Source: Oscillospiraceae bacterium
GTDB lineage: Bacteria > Bacillota > Clostridia > Saccharofermentanales > Saccharofermentanaceae
Assembly: GCA_015069205.1 (NCBI GenBank)
Contig: SVIZ01000003.1
Coordinates: forward strand, 212,046 to 276,045
Length of the DNA stretch: 64,000 nt
Reading direction: 5' to 3'
Made by a program: the position numbers and the translations under genes. A model generated the notes under the pieces. That model saw only the letters and a list, made by a program, of their open reading frames with translations, ran no database searches and was not told where the DNA came from. This document shows, in pieces, positions 52,168 to 61,892 of the stretch (within the stretch, counting starts at the first letter, position 1; every line of letters starts with the position of its first letter).

Positions 52168-53146
52168 AGGATTCGATAAACTTCTGGACCTCACGCTCAT
52201 ACATGGCCTGTGATCTCTCGTAGCACTCCATGTGCTTTGCATTGTTGACGATCACCATTCTCTTCCTGCAGCGCAGGTTGTCGTAGATCTCACGCGTATC
52301 AGAAGGCTTTGTGACCTCGTCTTCACCGCCCTGGAAGATCAGTACGGGGATCTTGATGCTGCTCGCATGTGTAGCAGCATCACAACGGTTGATGTCAAAT
52401 CCGAACTGGCGCTGAGCACTCTTTCTGATGCTGCCGATAAGCCACTCGGGTGGCAATTTCGTGCTGTTCGGAAGATTATTCCTTAAGAATGCATTAAGCG
52501 AAGACATAGGCGAATCGGCGATTATGCCGCATACGCAGCGTTCGAACTCCTTCTGCTGTGCGGCGAGAAGGCATGCCGTGGCACCTGCGCCTCTTGCTAC
52601 GAGATAGATTCTGCAGTTATTGCCGAGTCTTCTTTTCGTGAACTCATACCAGGCATCAAGATCGACGCTCTCCATGAGACCCCATGTGAAATTCTTGCCG
52701 CCGCTCATGCCGTGGCCTCTCATGTGTGTGATGAGGCAGTGGCACTGGACCTTGCGCATCATGAGCCTTGCATATGCAGCCATCTCGGCAGGCGACTCGT
52801 CGTAGCCGTGAACCAGGATGACCATGTTGCGGCATGTAGAATCAGATGAAGGTCTGTAATATCCTGAGAGCTTGCATCCGTCAAAGGATGTTACCCTTAC
52901 TCCGAGCCATTCGTTGTGAAATGTATAGAACCAGTTTTTACCGCGTCCTATAATCGTGCTCCTGTCGATCTTCTTTGGCGATCTGTCTACCTGCGGAAGC
53001 GGTTTGGGCCTTCTGAAGATCCTCTTGAAGAGCTTGTCGGTATAGGACATGAACAGCACAAAAAGTCCTCCGCCGATGAGGATGACCAAAAGCACTATAA
53101 GTACCGCAACGAGAATGGCGGTTACAGCAGAACTATTATCCGGCAA
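52133..53146 (-). CDS. Membrane-anchored alpha/beta-hydrolase-like protein without nucleophile Ser
   Basis: A 337-residue protein with an N-terminal helix (about 8-32) and an alpha/beta-hydrolase domain. VILVHGYDESPAEM is the oxyanion strand, THMRGHGMSGG follows, and FQGGEDEVTKPSD and NAKHMECY carry the expected Asp and His. At the nucleophile elbow, where G-x-S-x-G is expected, the sequence is ARGAGA, so Ser is replaced by Gly. The protein may be a binding or scaffold form rather than an enzyme. The start is a TTG with GGAGGG five to six bases upstream, overlapping the peptidase gene by 11 bases. Confidence 0.85.
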   Translation of the reverse strand: MPDNSSAVTAILVAVLIVLLVILIGGGLFVLFMSYTDKLFKRIFRRPKPLPQVDRSPKKIDRSTIIGRGKNWFYTFHNEWLGVRVTSFDGCKLSGYYRPSSDSTCRNMVILVHGYDESPAEMAAYARLMMRKVQCHCLITHMRGHGMSGGKNFTWGLMESVDLDAWYEFTKRRLGNNCRIYLVARGAGATACLLAAQQKEFERCVCGIIADSPMSSLNAFLRNNLPNSTKLPPEWLIGSIRKSAQRQFGFDINRCDAATHASSIKIPVLIFQGGEDEVTKPSDTREIYDNLRCRKRMVIVNNAKHMECYERSQAMYEREVQKFIESCIVRLVKIGRL

Positions 53147-54380
53147 TTATTCCCTCCGGGCTGTCCTTCCCGGAGCTCAGGAGCTGACAGCCGTTTTCAG
53201 TTACCAGGCAGTCGTCCTCGATCCTGAAGCCGGTGTCCCATTCTGGAATATAAACACCGGGTTCGACGGCAAGGCAATTACCTGCTTCAAATTCCTTGTC
53301 CCTCGGGCCGACGTCGTGAACGTCTAACCCAAGATAGTGTGAAGTGTTGTGCCAGTAGTAACGGCGCACTTCCTCCACTGTAAAATTATCAGGTATTAGT
53401 CCTTGTCCCGCAAGCCATTTGCCTGCAATGTCATACATTTGTGAATTAAGCCCGGCGAAAGTTTTTCCGGGTGCAATATACTCAAAAGCAGCCTTCCTCA
53501 ATTCCTGAATAAGGCCCAGAAGCTTCATCCTCTTATCGTCTTCGTCCTTTGGCGCGCCTACGAAGAATACTCGCGAGATATCGGCACAGTATCCGTCCAT
53601 CCTCGCACCACAGTCGATCTGGATAATGGATCCTTCTTTTGCGATGCCGTCGCCCGCTTTCTCAGGATCTGAATGGTGCAGATAGAAAGCATTTGTGCCA
53701 CAGGATACGATGGTCTCGAAAGCAAAAGCCATTGAGCTTCTCTTCGCCATCTCATACTCAAGCTTAAGGTATAGCTCGTACTCTGACACGCCGGGACGTA
53801 TGATGGCCTTCATCTCGTCAATCGCCTCTTCCGTGATCCTTGCAGCTTCCCTGATGCAATCAGCCTCACAGGGTCTCTTAACAAGGCGCATCGAGGTCGT
53901 AATCTCTGATAAGTCACAAACCTTGCGGCCGTCTTTCTCGATAGTCTTCTTAAGCTCGAAAGGCTTTGCCATAACGGATGAATTATCCAGATAGATCTTG
54001 ATATCCGTGTCCTTTATGAGCTCAAACTCTCTTTCCTCATACTTCTCAAGGTCGCATATGTCTTCAGATGCAATGCCGGTCAGCGCTGCGATGTCGTCAA
54101 ATGCCATTCTCTTGCCGTGCCAGCGCTCCTCCATGGAGTCTCTGGCTGGAGCATAGATCTTTGAAGTAACCACGCCGCCGTTCTTTTCGATCACGAGGAC
54201 AAAGCCCGGGCGTTCAAGTCCGGTCAAATAGTAGAAGTTCCTGTCACAGAAAAACCTGTAGTCGGAATCGCGCGACATGTGCTTTTCTTCGCCTGAGAAA
54301 AGCAACGCCGCGGTGCGGTCCGGCAACGCGGCGGCAAAGCGCTCTCTGTTTTGTTTGAAAAAAGATGAATCTATCGCCAT
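53136..54380 (-). CDS. Aminopeptidase P family (Xaa-Pro) peptidase
   Basis: A 414-residue metallopeptidase that removes N-terminal residues preceding proline. The creatinase-like N-terminal domain covers about 1-165. Metal ligands of the pita-bread fold are visible: two Asp in QIDCGARMDGYCADISR, His in HYLGLDVHDVG, Glu in AVEPGVYIPEW and Glu in RIEDDCLVTENG. It lies between the acetyltransferase gene (eight-base gap) and the hydrolase-like gene (11-base overlap), so all three are likely cotranscribed. Confidence 0.93.
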   Translation of the reverse strand: MAIDSSFFKQNRERFAAALPDRTAALLFSGEEKHMSRDSDYRFFCDRNFYYLTGLERPGFVLVIEKNGGVVTSKIYAPARDSMEERWHGKRMAFDDIAALTGIASEDICDLEKYEEREFELIKDTDIKIYLDNSSVMAKPFELKKTIEKDGRKVCDLSEITTSMRLVKRPCEADCIREAARITEEAIDEMKAIIRPGVSEYELYLKLEYEMAKRSSMAFAFETIVSCGTNAFYLHHSDPEKAGDGIAKEGSIIQIDCGARMDGYCADISRVFFVGAPKDEDDKRMKLLGLIQELRKAAFEYIAPGKTFAGLNSQMYDIAGKWLAGQGLIPDNFTVEEVRRYYWHNTSHYLGLDVHDVGPRDKEFEAGNCLAVEPGVYIPEWDTGFRIEDDCLVTENGCQLLSSGKDSPEGIIAG

Positions 54381-54388
54381 AAGTTACC

Positions 54389-55045
54389 TTACCACTGCTT
54401 GACACCTTCCGAACGGACATTGTATTCGTCGAAAAGGATCGTGTTATTGATGTAATTGAGCGTGGCACCGGGTGATCTTCTGATGAGACCGGGATTGCCG
54501 ATTACGATAGAACCGTCGGGAACGTCGAAGTTAACATATGCGCCGGGCGCGATAAGAACGTTGTTGCCGATCCTGATATTGCCTACGATGACGGCATTTG
54601 CGCCGATCCATACGTAATTACCGATATGCGGGGAACCCTTTCTCTTACCTCTGAACTGGGTTCCGATGACTACGCCGGTCGATACGTTGACGTTATGCCC
54701 GATAACGCTCTTCGGGTGGATGATTACACGTCCGAAATGCGCCAGATAAAAGCCTTTGCCGATCTCGGTATCGTAAGGAATCTGGAAATGATACTTGCGG
54801 CTCAGTCTGTCGAGTCTGAAGTTAGTGACTGCGAACTTGATCTGATAGAGCTTTTTCTTGATGCCGTCCCACTTTTTGATCTGGTCAGCATAATAACGCG
54901 TACGTCTCATTACGCTGATATAGCTGAATTCCGGGGATGATCTTCTCTCTTCAAGATAGCATGCGTAGATGTTCTTGTAGCGACGTGCATTGCCGGTGTA
55001 TCTGAACAAATCGGCATAAATGATGTCTTTTAACTCATCAGTCAT
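54389..55045 (-). CDS. Hexapeptide-repeat acetyltransferase (serine acetyltransferase-like)
   Basis: A 218-residue left-handed beta-helix transferase. The helical N-terminus (DELKDIIYADLFRYTG) recalls serine acetyltransferase, and the coils run through GKGFYLAHFGRVIIHPKSVIGHNVNVSTGVVIG and GSPHIGNYVWIGANAVIVGNIRIGNNVLIAPGAYVNFDVP. His residues typical of the active site are present in LAHFG and IIHP. No cysteine synthase is adjacent, so the acceptor could be serine or a sugar of the cell envelope. The start at 55045 has GGAGGA upstream; a frame to 55108 lacks a site. Confidence 0.83.
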   Translation of the reverse strand: MTDELKDIIYADLFRYTGNARRYKNIYACYLEERRSSPEFSYISVMRRTRYYADQIKKWDGIKKKLYQIKFAVTNFRLDRLSRKYHFQIPYDTEIGKGFYLAHFGRVIIHPKSVIGHNVNVSTGVVIGTQFRGKRKGSPHIGNYVWIGANAVIVGNIRIGNNVLIAPGAYVNFDVPDGSIVIGNPGLIRRSPGATLNYINNTILFDEYNVRSEGVKQW

Positions 55046-55257
55046 GAATGCACATTCCTCCATCTTCCTTAATAAAAAAATTCTATTACTTTTTGCTAAA
55101 TAACTCAATAAGATTTTATGCTCAAACGCCCTATTCTTACGAGTTTGTAATATTATCGATAAACCTATTCTTCAAGTCTTCTTTACACAATCTCAAAAGA
55201 AATATACAATTTTTACAAGAAATACGATATGGAAACTAATCGAAGAGGATCCGAATT

Positions 55258-56013
55258 ATGAATATTGAAAAAGAACTTGCAAAAAGGCTGATGGATGAAG
55301 GCGACTCCGGAAACCGCCAGGTCGCTTACAACCACGAGATCAGCTTCTACGAACTCGTAGCAAGCGGTAACATGCACAGATTCGAAGAAGCCCTGAAGAC
55401 GATCGGCGCTACCCAGAATCTCGGAACATTAAGTCCCGACAAACTCCGCAACGTTAAATACCACACGGTTATCCTCACCGCCCTGGTCAGCAGATTCTGC
55501 ATCGAGGCTGGTCTTGAGATTTCCGTAGCTTATAACCTCAGCGACATCTTCATCGAACTCATAGATGCCGCAAGCACCATTGACGAGGTTTATTCCGTTC
55601 AGAACGAGATGCTGCGTTCTTACTGCCGCAAGATGAGCGACCTTTCCAAGAACCGCGTCGTATCCCGCCACATCGTCGTTGCCATCGACTACATCAGATC
55701 CCACATCCAGGAGAACCTCACGGTCGAATCGATCGCTGACTCGCTCTCCCTTAACTCAAGCTATCTTTCCAAGCTCTTCAAGCAGGAAATGGGCATCACG
55801 TTAAGCCGCTACATCAGGGACCAGAAGATCAACGTCGCATGCAACATGTTAAGACATTTAGATGAGTCTTCCCTGACCATCGCAAACTATCTGGGATTCT
55901 CCTCCCAGTCCCACTTCATTCAGGTATTCAAGAAGTCCACAGGCATGACCCCTGAGGAATACCGCCGCAAGAACTACCACCAGAGCTGGATGAACGGCGA
56001 GAGCGAAGAGTAA
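55258..56013 (+). CDS. AraC-family transcriptional regulator
   Basis: A 251-residue regulator. The N-terminal part (about 1-145) has no recognised sensor fold but contains a mostly helical region; the C-terminal 100 residues are the AraC double helix-turn-helix with LSLNSSYLSKLFKQEMGITLSRYIRDQKINVA and ANYLGFSSQSHFIQVFKKSTGMTPEEYRRK. It stands alone on the plus strand with a GAGGATCC ribosome site and its own terminator. Targets are unknown; the divergent acetyltransferase operon is a natural candidate. Confidence 0.92.
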   Translation: MNIEKELAKRLMDEGDSGNRQVAYNHEISFYELVASGNMHRFEEALKTIGATQNLGTLSPDKLRNVKYHTVILTALVSRFCIEAGLEISVAYNLSDIFIELIDAASTIDEVYSVQNEMLRSYCRKMSDLSKNRVVSRHIVVAIDYIRSHIQENLTVESIADSLSLNSSYLSKLFKQEMGITLSRYIRDQKINVACNMLRHLDESSLTIANYLGFSSQSHFIQVFKKSTGMTPEEYRRKNYHQSWMNGESEE

Positions 56014-56035
56014 AGCTTTCCGAATTTGATTTTAT

Positions 56036-56070
56036 AAGGGATGTCTTCACAAGTTGAGGTATCCCTTTTT
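56036..56070 (+). terminator. Terminator of the AraC-type gene
   Basis: AGGGAT and ATCCCT form the base of a stem with TCA/TTGA pairs inside, followed by TTTTT. It lies 22 bases after the stop. Confidence 0.82.
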
Positions 56071-56103
56071 CGTTGGGACTATAAACTCTATCTTTATATC
56101 TTC

Positions 56104-56196
56104 TGTGCAATTGTTTGGTTAAAAAAGGGCCAACAATTGCATAAATAAGCCTTTTTGTGCAATTGTCGCGGCTAAAAACGGGAAACAATTGCACAC
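56104..56196. repeat. Two tandem hairpins, GCAATTGT word
   Basis: Hairpin one: TGCAATTGTTTGG (56106-56118) with CCAACAATTGCA (56130-56141). Hairpin two: TGTGCAATTGT (56156-56166) with ACAATTGCACA (56185-56195), eleven perfect pairs. They lie in the convergent gap between the AraC-type gene and the ABC permease gene, after a regular terminator. Confidence 0.82.
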
Positions 56197-56260
56197 GTGT
56201 TGTTTTCTTTAATCACTGTTCAAATCCACACATTTGGAGAATGGACTTCTACCCAAAAAA

Positions 56261-59200
56261 TCACTCTGCGCTCTTCAGCGACTCGGCCATGTTGATCTTC
56301 TCGATCTTGGCACGCATTATGAGGTTTACTACCGTCGAGAATGCCAGTACGAAGGCAAGCGAGTACACGTAGCTCAAAGGCGTGATCCTTATCTGATAAG
56401 TGACCATGTCCATCGCTATCTGGGCCATTACAAACCGGTGCAGCAGGAAGCCCAGGGGAATTCCCACCAGGAAGCCCATGAGTACGAGAAGGATGTTTTC
56501 GCGCGTGACATATGCGCCCGTCTCGCGCTTGTTGAAGCCCATGACCTTGAGTGTCGCGATCTCCCTGATACGCTCGGTAATGTTGATATTGTTGAGGTTG
56601 AAGAGCACGATGAATGCAAGTGCGGCAGCACTCACGATTACAAGCACGATGACATAATTCATTCTTCCCATGGTCGAGGCAAAGCTTTCTCTGGAATCAG
56701 CGGTGGAAGACCAGGTCTTTATGTCGTAGTTATCGGAAAGATAAGTTGCGATCTTATATGAATCGGCTGCAGTCTTTGTTCCGGTCTTAACGAGAAGAGT
56801 CTCGGGAGTATAAGGCTTGCCGAATGCTTCCCTGTAAGTGTTTGGCGTCATGAACACATAATGCATCGTGTAGTTCGTGAAAACGGCACCGACCTTTAGA
56901 GTTACTTCATGCTCATCTTCGCCGTAAAGCAATGTTATCGTGTCGCCGGCCTTGACGTTATTCTTTTCCGCGAGTTTCTCGGAGACGGCTATCTCACCGT
57001 CAGCAGGCCATGCGTATTCCTCTCCGGTCTTAACGTCTGTTATGCCGAAAACTTCAGAGATTTTGGGGTCATCCGATATGAACATCTCAAGGTCTCTTAC
57101 ATAGCCTGAACCGTTGTTTTTAGCTACGTCACCCTTGACGATAACGTATTCAAATCCCACGCCCGTATTTGCAAGCGCGTCCTTGGCGGCGTCTTCGATC
57201 GCGTATTGCCTGTACTTCTCATCGAAAGAAACCGCGAGGTCATATTTCATGATGTTGTCATACTGGATATTAACAACGTTACAGACTGAATCGTAAAGAC
57301 CGAAAGCCGTTAAGAGAAGCGCTGTGCATCCTGCGATTCCGACGATCATCATCCACATTCTTCTTTTGAAGCGGAATACGTTGCGCGCAGAAACTTTATG
57401 CAGGAACTTCATTCTCTTCCAGATGAATCCGATACGTTCAAGAAGAATGCGCTTGCCCGGCAGAGGTGCCTTGGGTCTTATGAGCTCGGCGGGCATTCCT
57501 TTAAGAGCTGAGAGCGCAGTGTATACAGTTACACCGACGGTACACAAAAGCGCTACGAACAGGACGAGGATGAAGAGCGGAACGCTTGTGGCAAACGATA
57601 TTTCAGTAAAGCCGTACATCATTTTATAGACTTCCCATATGACAGCCGGGAACAGTTTTGTGCCGCCCAAAAATCCCAGAACGCTTCCTAAGATCGCAGC
57701 TGAACCTGCGTAGATCGAATACTTCATAACGATTGAGAAATCCGAATATCCGAGAGCTCTCATTGTTCCGATTATTCCACGCTCGTCACTTACCATTCTG
57801 CTCATTGTCGTGGAACATACCAGCGCCGCGATTGCGAAAAAGAATATCGGGAATACTGAAGCAACGCCGTCAACGATCTTTGAATCGTTATCGAAGCAGA
57901 CATAACCTGTGTTTTTGTCTCTTCCGAGGATATAGACTTCAGGATCGTCCACACTGTCGATCAGCTCAAACCCGTAGACAAGATTTGATCTGTACACGGT
58001 ATCTGCCGTGTATGAAAACTCGGTATATCCTTTCCATAGTTCGTAAACACCGTCGTTATATTCTTTCCAGCCGTCATCTATCTGCTGCTGCGCATCCTCG
58101 ATCTGCTCAAGACCGTCATAGTATTGGGTCAATCCGGCAGAATACTGCGAGTACGCGGAATCGAACTGCGCCTTGGAACTTTCATACGACGAGAGTCCCA
58201 TCTCGTACTGCATCTTGTCAGACATATAAGTCTGGTATTTTGTGCTGTAGTCGGAAAGCTTGTCTTCGTATACTTTCTGCTTGTCATCAAGCTCTTTCTC
58301 GATATCGTCAAAACCTGCAGCAGCCGTCTCAAGTTCCGTGATCTCAGCCTGCGCTTCATCGATCAGAGTCTGGTAGTTTGCTAGCTGTTCCTCCTGGCTT
58401 GCGATCTGGCTTTCAAGACGCTGTCTTTCAATGTCGGACGTAGCCTGCTCAAGCGCTGCCTTGTTGTTTTCGATGCCGGCCTGCAATGAAGCGACCGTGG
58501 ATTCATAATAAGAGATGGAGAACTCAAGCGAAGCGATACTTGATGCATTCCGGTTCCTTGCCGTTCGCAGATCCGAACGCCCATCGAAAATCTCCTGGTA
58601 GAGCGAATCGATATCTTCCTTAAGGGAGTCCAGTTCCGCCTTCTCCCTGTCGACTTTGCTGCCTGAAGCATCGAGAAGGACCTTCGTCGAAGTCAGTTCT
58701 CTCTGGTAATCGTCGAGCTGGCTCTTGGAATCATCGAGCGTTGCTTTTCCGTCTTCTAATTCTTTGCGCTTCTTATCAAGTTCGGTCTGTCCGTCCTCTA
58801 ATTCCTTACGGGCATCGTCAAGTTTTTTGCGTGCATCTTCAAGCTCGCTGCGGCCGTCGGATATACCGTCGTTGAACTCGTCAATACCGTCGTAGAGCTT
58901 CTCGTATTCTTCTCTTAATGTTTCTTCGAATCTGTCATCGATCACGCTGGCAAGCATTACTTTATACTGCTTTTCAGCGTTTTTCGCCCAGTCTTTATAC
59001 TCATCGGAAAATATATAAAGGCCGGTATTTGCATAGAGATAAGCTTCGGTGTAATACTCTGAATCAAAAGCTCCGGGAAGCGCGCATACATAGTATGAGA
59101 CACTGCCTGAGCCCTCGTTGGAAGTGCCTCTCTGGAAGTTCAGATATAAAGGGCTTCTTGCAGTTCCGACGATCGTATACTCCCTGTATTTGAACATATT

Positions 59201-59671
59201 CAAAGACTGTTCGCTCGTCTCATCAGTTATTACAAGCTTGGTTCCCAATTCAATGGACGGAAACCTGTAAGCATCGATGACGACTTCGTCCGGCCTTGAA
59301 GGAAGTCTTCCCGACTCAAGACTTAAATGGTTGACGTTCTGTGTGATGGATATGAACCTGACCGTATCAGTGGCGTCTTTGTCTCCAATAAGGGCTGAAC
59401 AGTCAACAGAATAAGAGCCTTCAACAACGCATCCGGTACGCTTGGCAAGCTCATCAATATCTTCATCGGTAAACCCGATCGTCGACAGCATCTTGAAGTC
59501 GAACATAGAGGTTTCTTTGGTATATATATCCGCAGTATAAACGAACGAAGGCGTCGTTACTTTAAGGCCCGAGAAAAAGCCGACGCCAAGAGCGATTATC
59601 GCGAATATCGCGATAAATCTGGGCAAGGTCATTTTGATGGATCTTAATATTGTCTTTACGTAAGGACTCAT
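56261..59671 (-). CDS. FtsX-type ABC transporter permease with large coiled-coil domain
   Basis: A 1136-residue membrane protein of the MacB/FtsX permease type. One N-terminal helix (about 14-36) is followed by an extracytoplasmic region of over 550 residues containing a long coiled coil (about 260-560: repeats such as ELEDGQTELDKKRKELEDGKATLDD). Three helices and a FtsX domain come next, then a second extracytoplasmic domain and a final three-helix FtsX domain. The ATG at 59671 is chosen because it overlaps the ATPase stop as TAATG. With the adjacent ATPase it forms a transporter that may handle lipoproteins, peptides or envelope signals. Confidence 0.88.
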   Translation of the reverse strand: MSPYVKTILRSIKMTLPRFIAIFAIIALGVGFFSGLKVTTPSFVYTADIYTKETSMFDFKMLSTIGFTDEDIDELAKRTGCVVEGSYSVDCSALIGDKDATDTVRFISITQNVNHLSLESGRLPSRPDEVVIDAYRFPSIELGTKLVITDETSEQSLNMFKYREYTIVGTARSPLYLNFQRGTSNEGSGSVSYYVCALPGAFDSEYYTEAYLYANTGLYIFSDEYKDWAKNAEKQYKVMLASVIDDRFEETLREEYEKLYDGIDEFNDGISDGRSELEDARKKLDDARKELEDGQTELDKKRKELEDGKATLDDSKSQLDDYQRELTSTKVLLDASGSKVDREKAELDSLKEDIDSLYQEIFDGRSDLRTARNRNASSIASLEFSISYYESTVASLQAGIENNKAALEQATSDIERQRLESQIASQEEQLANYQTLIDEAQAEITELETAAAGFDDIEKELDDKQKVYEDKLSDYSTKYQTYMSDKMQYEMGLSSYESSKAQFDSAYSQYSAGLTQYYDGLEQIEDAQQQIDDGWKEYNDGVYELWKGYTEFSYTADTVYRSNLVYGFELIDSVDDPEVYILGRDKNTGYVCFDNDSKIVDGVASVFPIFFFAIAALVCSTTMSRMVSDERGIIGTMRALGYSDFSIVMKYSIYAGSAAILGSVLGFLGGTKLFPAVIWEVYKMMYGFTEISFATSVPLFILVLFVALLCTVGVTVYTALSALKGMPAELIRPKAPLPGKRILLERIGFIWKRMKFLHKVSARNVFRFKRRMWMMIVGIAGCTALLLTAFGLYDSVCNVVNIQYDNIMKYDLAVSFDEKYRQYAIEDAAKDALANTGVGFEYVIVKGDVAKNNGSGYVRDLEMFISDDPKISEVFGITDVKTGEEYAWPADGEIAVSEKLAEKNNVKAGDTITLLYGEDEHEVTLKVGAVFTNYTMHYVFMTPNTYREAFGKPYTPETLLVKTGTKTAADSYKIATYLSDNYDIKTWSSTADSRESFASTMGRMNYVIVLVIVSAAALAFIVLFNLNNINITERIREIATLKVMGFNKRETGAYVTRENILLVLMGFLVGIPLGFLLHRFVMAQIAMDMVTYQIRITPLSYVYSLAFVLAFSTVVNLIMRAKIEKINMAESLKSAE

Positions 59672-60372
59672 TACCACTCGATAGTATCCACGCTTACGGG
59701 ATGCTCGTTAACGATCATGCTCGTGATCTTTCCGTTCTTAACTCTGATGACTCTGTCAGCCATCTCCGTAAGGGCGGAATTGTGCGTGATTATTACAACT
59801 GTCATTCCCTTCTCTGTGCTTAAGGACTGGAGAAGCTTTAATATCGCTTTACCTGTCTGATAGTCGAGCGCGCCGGTAGGCTCGTCGCACAGAAGCAGCT
59901 TGGGGTTCTTGGCGATGGCTCTTGCTATTGAGACACGCTGCTGTTCACCGCCTGAGAGCTGTGCAGGGAAATTATTTTTACGGTCGGCAAGACCTACTTC
60001 ATTCATCAAAAGATCGCAGCTGATAGGGTCTTTTACGAGCTGCGCTGCCATCTCGACATTCTCATATGCCGTAAGGTTCGGAATGAGGTTATAGAACTGG
60101 AAAACAAATCCTACGTTCTGTCTTCTGAACAGTGCAAGTTCATTGGCATTGAGGACTGATATCTCTTTGCCGTCCAGATAAACTCGGCCGGTCGTTAGTC
60201 TGTCCATTCCGCCAAGGATATTAAGCAGAGTAGTCTTGCCTGCACCTGACTGTCCGACTATAACGCAGAGTTCGCCTTTTTCGATCTGGAAAGAACATCC
60301 GTCAAGCGCCGTGACATTTACCGAACCGGTCTTGTAGATCTTTCTGACATCTCGGAATTCAATATATGACAT
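59671..60372 (-). CDS. ABC transporter ATPase (MacB/LolD type)
   Basis: A 233-residue ATPase partner of the coiled-coil permease. Motifs: Walker [11 protein letters not shown]-loop [14 protein letters not shown], signature LSGGEQQR, Walker [14 protein letters not shown]-loop [12 protein letters not shown] precedes the ATG at 60372 and the gene overlaps the permease start by one base. It follows the transglutaminase-like gene by 35 bases on the same strand. Confidence 0.94.
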   Translation of the reverse strand: MSYIEFRDVRKIYKTGSVNVTALDGCSFQIEKGELCVIVGQSGAGKTTLLNILGGMDRLTTGRVYLDGKEISVLNANELALFRRQNVGFVFQFYNLIPNLTAYENVEMAAQLVKDPISCDLLMNEVGLADRKNNFPAQLSGGEQQRVSIARAIAKNPKLLLCDEPTGALDYQTGKAILKLLQSLSTEKGMTVVIITHNSALTEMADRVIRVKNGKITSMIVNEHPVSVDTIEW

Positions 60373-60407
60373 AAATTTTCTCCGTGCTTAACAGCACCAA
60401 ATCCTTA

Positions 60408-61889
60408 TTACCTGTAGTCGATATAAAACGGCTGGATATCGTAACCCGAAGCAAAATCCTGACACTGTGAAGGCACGCTGATGTAAAGTCTTGCACAGTC
60501 ATCAAAAGCCCACTCACCAATCGTATAGACCGAGTCGGGAACATAGACGTAACTCAGCTCATCGCAATAGCAGAATGCCTGCACGCCGATGTATATACAG
60601 CCTTCCGGAATATAAACGTATTCCAGGTCTTCACATGTGCTGAATGCGTAGTCCTCGATCCGCACTATGGTATCGGGAAGCACGATTGAAGTCACAAGAT
60701 CGCAGTCGTCAAAACATTCACTCGCGATGGTGTCTATGTTGGAATCTTCAGCGAAAACCAGCTTGTTAAAGCAATTGACCTCATCAGGCATATCAAGAGT
60801 TCCGTAGCCCGAGATAATGCACGTGCCGTCTCTGGTGAGCTCGTATGTCGCATAATCTCCGCAGCGTCCTGCTGAAGGCTGGCAGTGTCTTGTATCCGCA
60901 TCAAGTATCCTGTGATCGTTTGAGAACGACTCCAAAGGCGAGAGATAGTAAAGCGTAAGATCTTCGTAAACATCCACATTGCCGTCGCCATAATAGTATC
61001 TGGACATGTCATAAGTGGGATCGACGAAATACCATTTGTCACCGAGATATACCGCTGCCCATGCGTGATCGGCATAATCATCGGAAGAAGGCGAGTAACC
61101 AATCATCTCGTCGTAGGTGCTCATTCCGATTCCGAATTCAACCGTTGCAGGTATTCCCTGCGCCCTGCACAAAGCCGTAAAGCAGTTGCCGAATCCTTCG
61201 CATATACCCTTGCCGTCTCTTAAGATATCAACGGCACTGTCCTGATATCCGCCGCCATCAGCTGAAGCCTCAACATTGTCGTATGCCATCTCGGTAGCGA
61301 TATAGATATAGATGCGGTAAACCTTTTCCCAGTCATCTTTTGCGCCGTTGCAGATCTGGTTAGAATATCCGATAAGCACGGGATCGTCGCATTCGACATC
61401 ATTCTGGGGCTCCAAGCACTCTCTCAAAGACTGCTCGTCTGTCCACATCTCTTCACAGGATTTCAGGTTGAATTCGTAGTTCGGCGACTTCCAGAAATGA
61501 ATGTTGCCGCCGCTCTTGTAAATGATGTTGTTGCCGTTGTCGACGGATCTTCCGAAAGCCTCGTAAGTCAGCGTGACATAGTAAAGCTCGTCTTCACTCA
61601 TATCACTCGAAAAGTCAACATCGAAAGAAGTGCCGCCTCTGGAATAAGTCCTGACAGTCTTCATGGTGTTGCATTTCGAGAGCGTGATATTGTACTCCCT
61701 GCTGACATCGGAAGTAAAAATGGCCCTGCCTCCGGAGAGACTGAAATCAACAGTCGCACCGTCAGCGAGGGTCAGTTCATAAGAATCAAATAAAGCAGGT
61801 CTAAAATCACCTTTCCTGAAAATTCCCGGAAAAGCATTAAGGGTAATTGATACGCAAAGTATTATTGATGCGGCTACCCTCAAAAACAC
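60408..61889 (-). CDS. Exported transglutaminase-like protein with BspA-type leucine-rich repeats
   Basis: A 493-residue secreted protein with a hydrophobic N-terminal signal (about 2-21). The central domain (about 175-305) is transglutaminase-like with Cys in GKGICEGFGNCF, His in DHAWAAVYLGDKWYF and Asp in VDPTYD. The C-terminal part holds BspA-type repeats (SIVLPDTIVRIEDYAFSTCEDLEYVYIPEG, VYVPDSVYTIGEWAFDDC). The start is GTG with its ribosome site AAGGAGA inside the last codons of proS, so translation is coupled to that gene. Possible roles are protein cross-linking or protease-like activity on the cell surface. Confidence 0.87.
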   Translation of the reverse strand: MFLRVAASIILCVSITLNAFPGIFRKGDFRPALFDSYELTLADGATVDFSLSGGRAIFTSDVSREYNITLSKCNTMKTVRTYSRGGTSFDVDFSSDMSEDELYYVTLTYEAFGRSVDNGNNIIYKSGGNIHFWKSPNYEFNLKSCEEMWTDEQSLRECLEPQNDVECDDPVLIGYSNQICNGAKDDWEKVYRIYIYIATEMAYDNVEASADGGGYQDSAVDILRDGKGICEGFGNCFTALCRAQGIPATVEFGIGMSTYDEMIGYSPSSDDYADHAWAAVYLGDKWYFVDPTYDMSRYYYGDGNVDVYEDLTLYYLSPLESFSNDHRILDADTRHCQPSAGRCGDYATYELTRDGTCIISGYGTLDMPDEVNCFNKLVFAEDSNIDTIASECFDDCDLVTSIVLPDTIVRIEDYAFSTCEDLEYVYIPEGCIYIGVQAFCYCDELSYVYVPDSVYTIGEWAFDDCARLYISVPSQCQDFASGYDIQPFYIDYR

Positions 61890-61892
61890 CTT

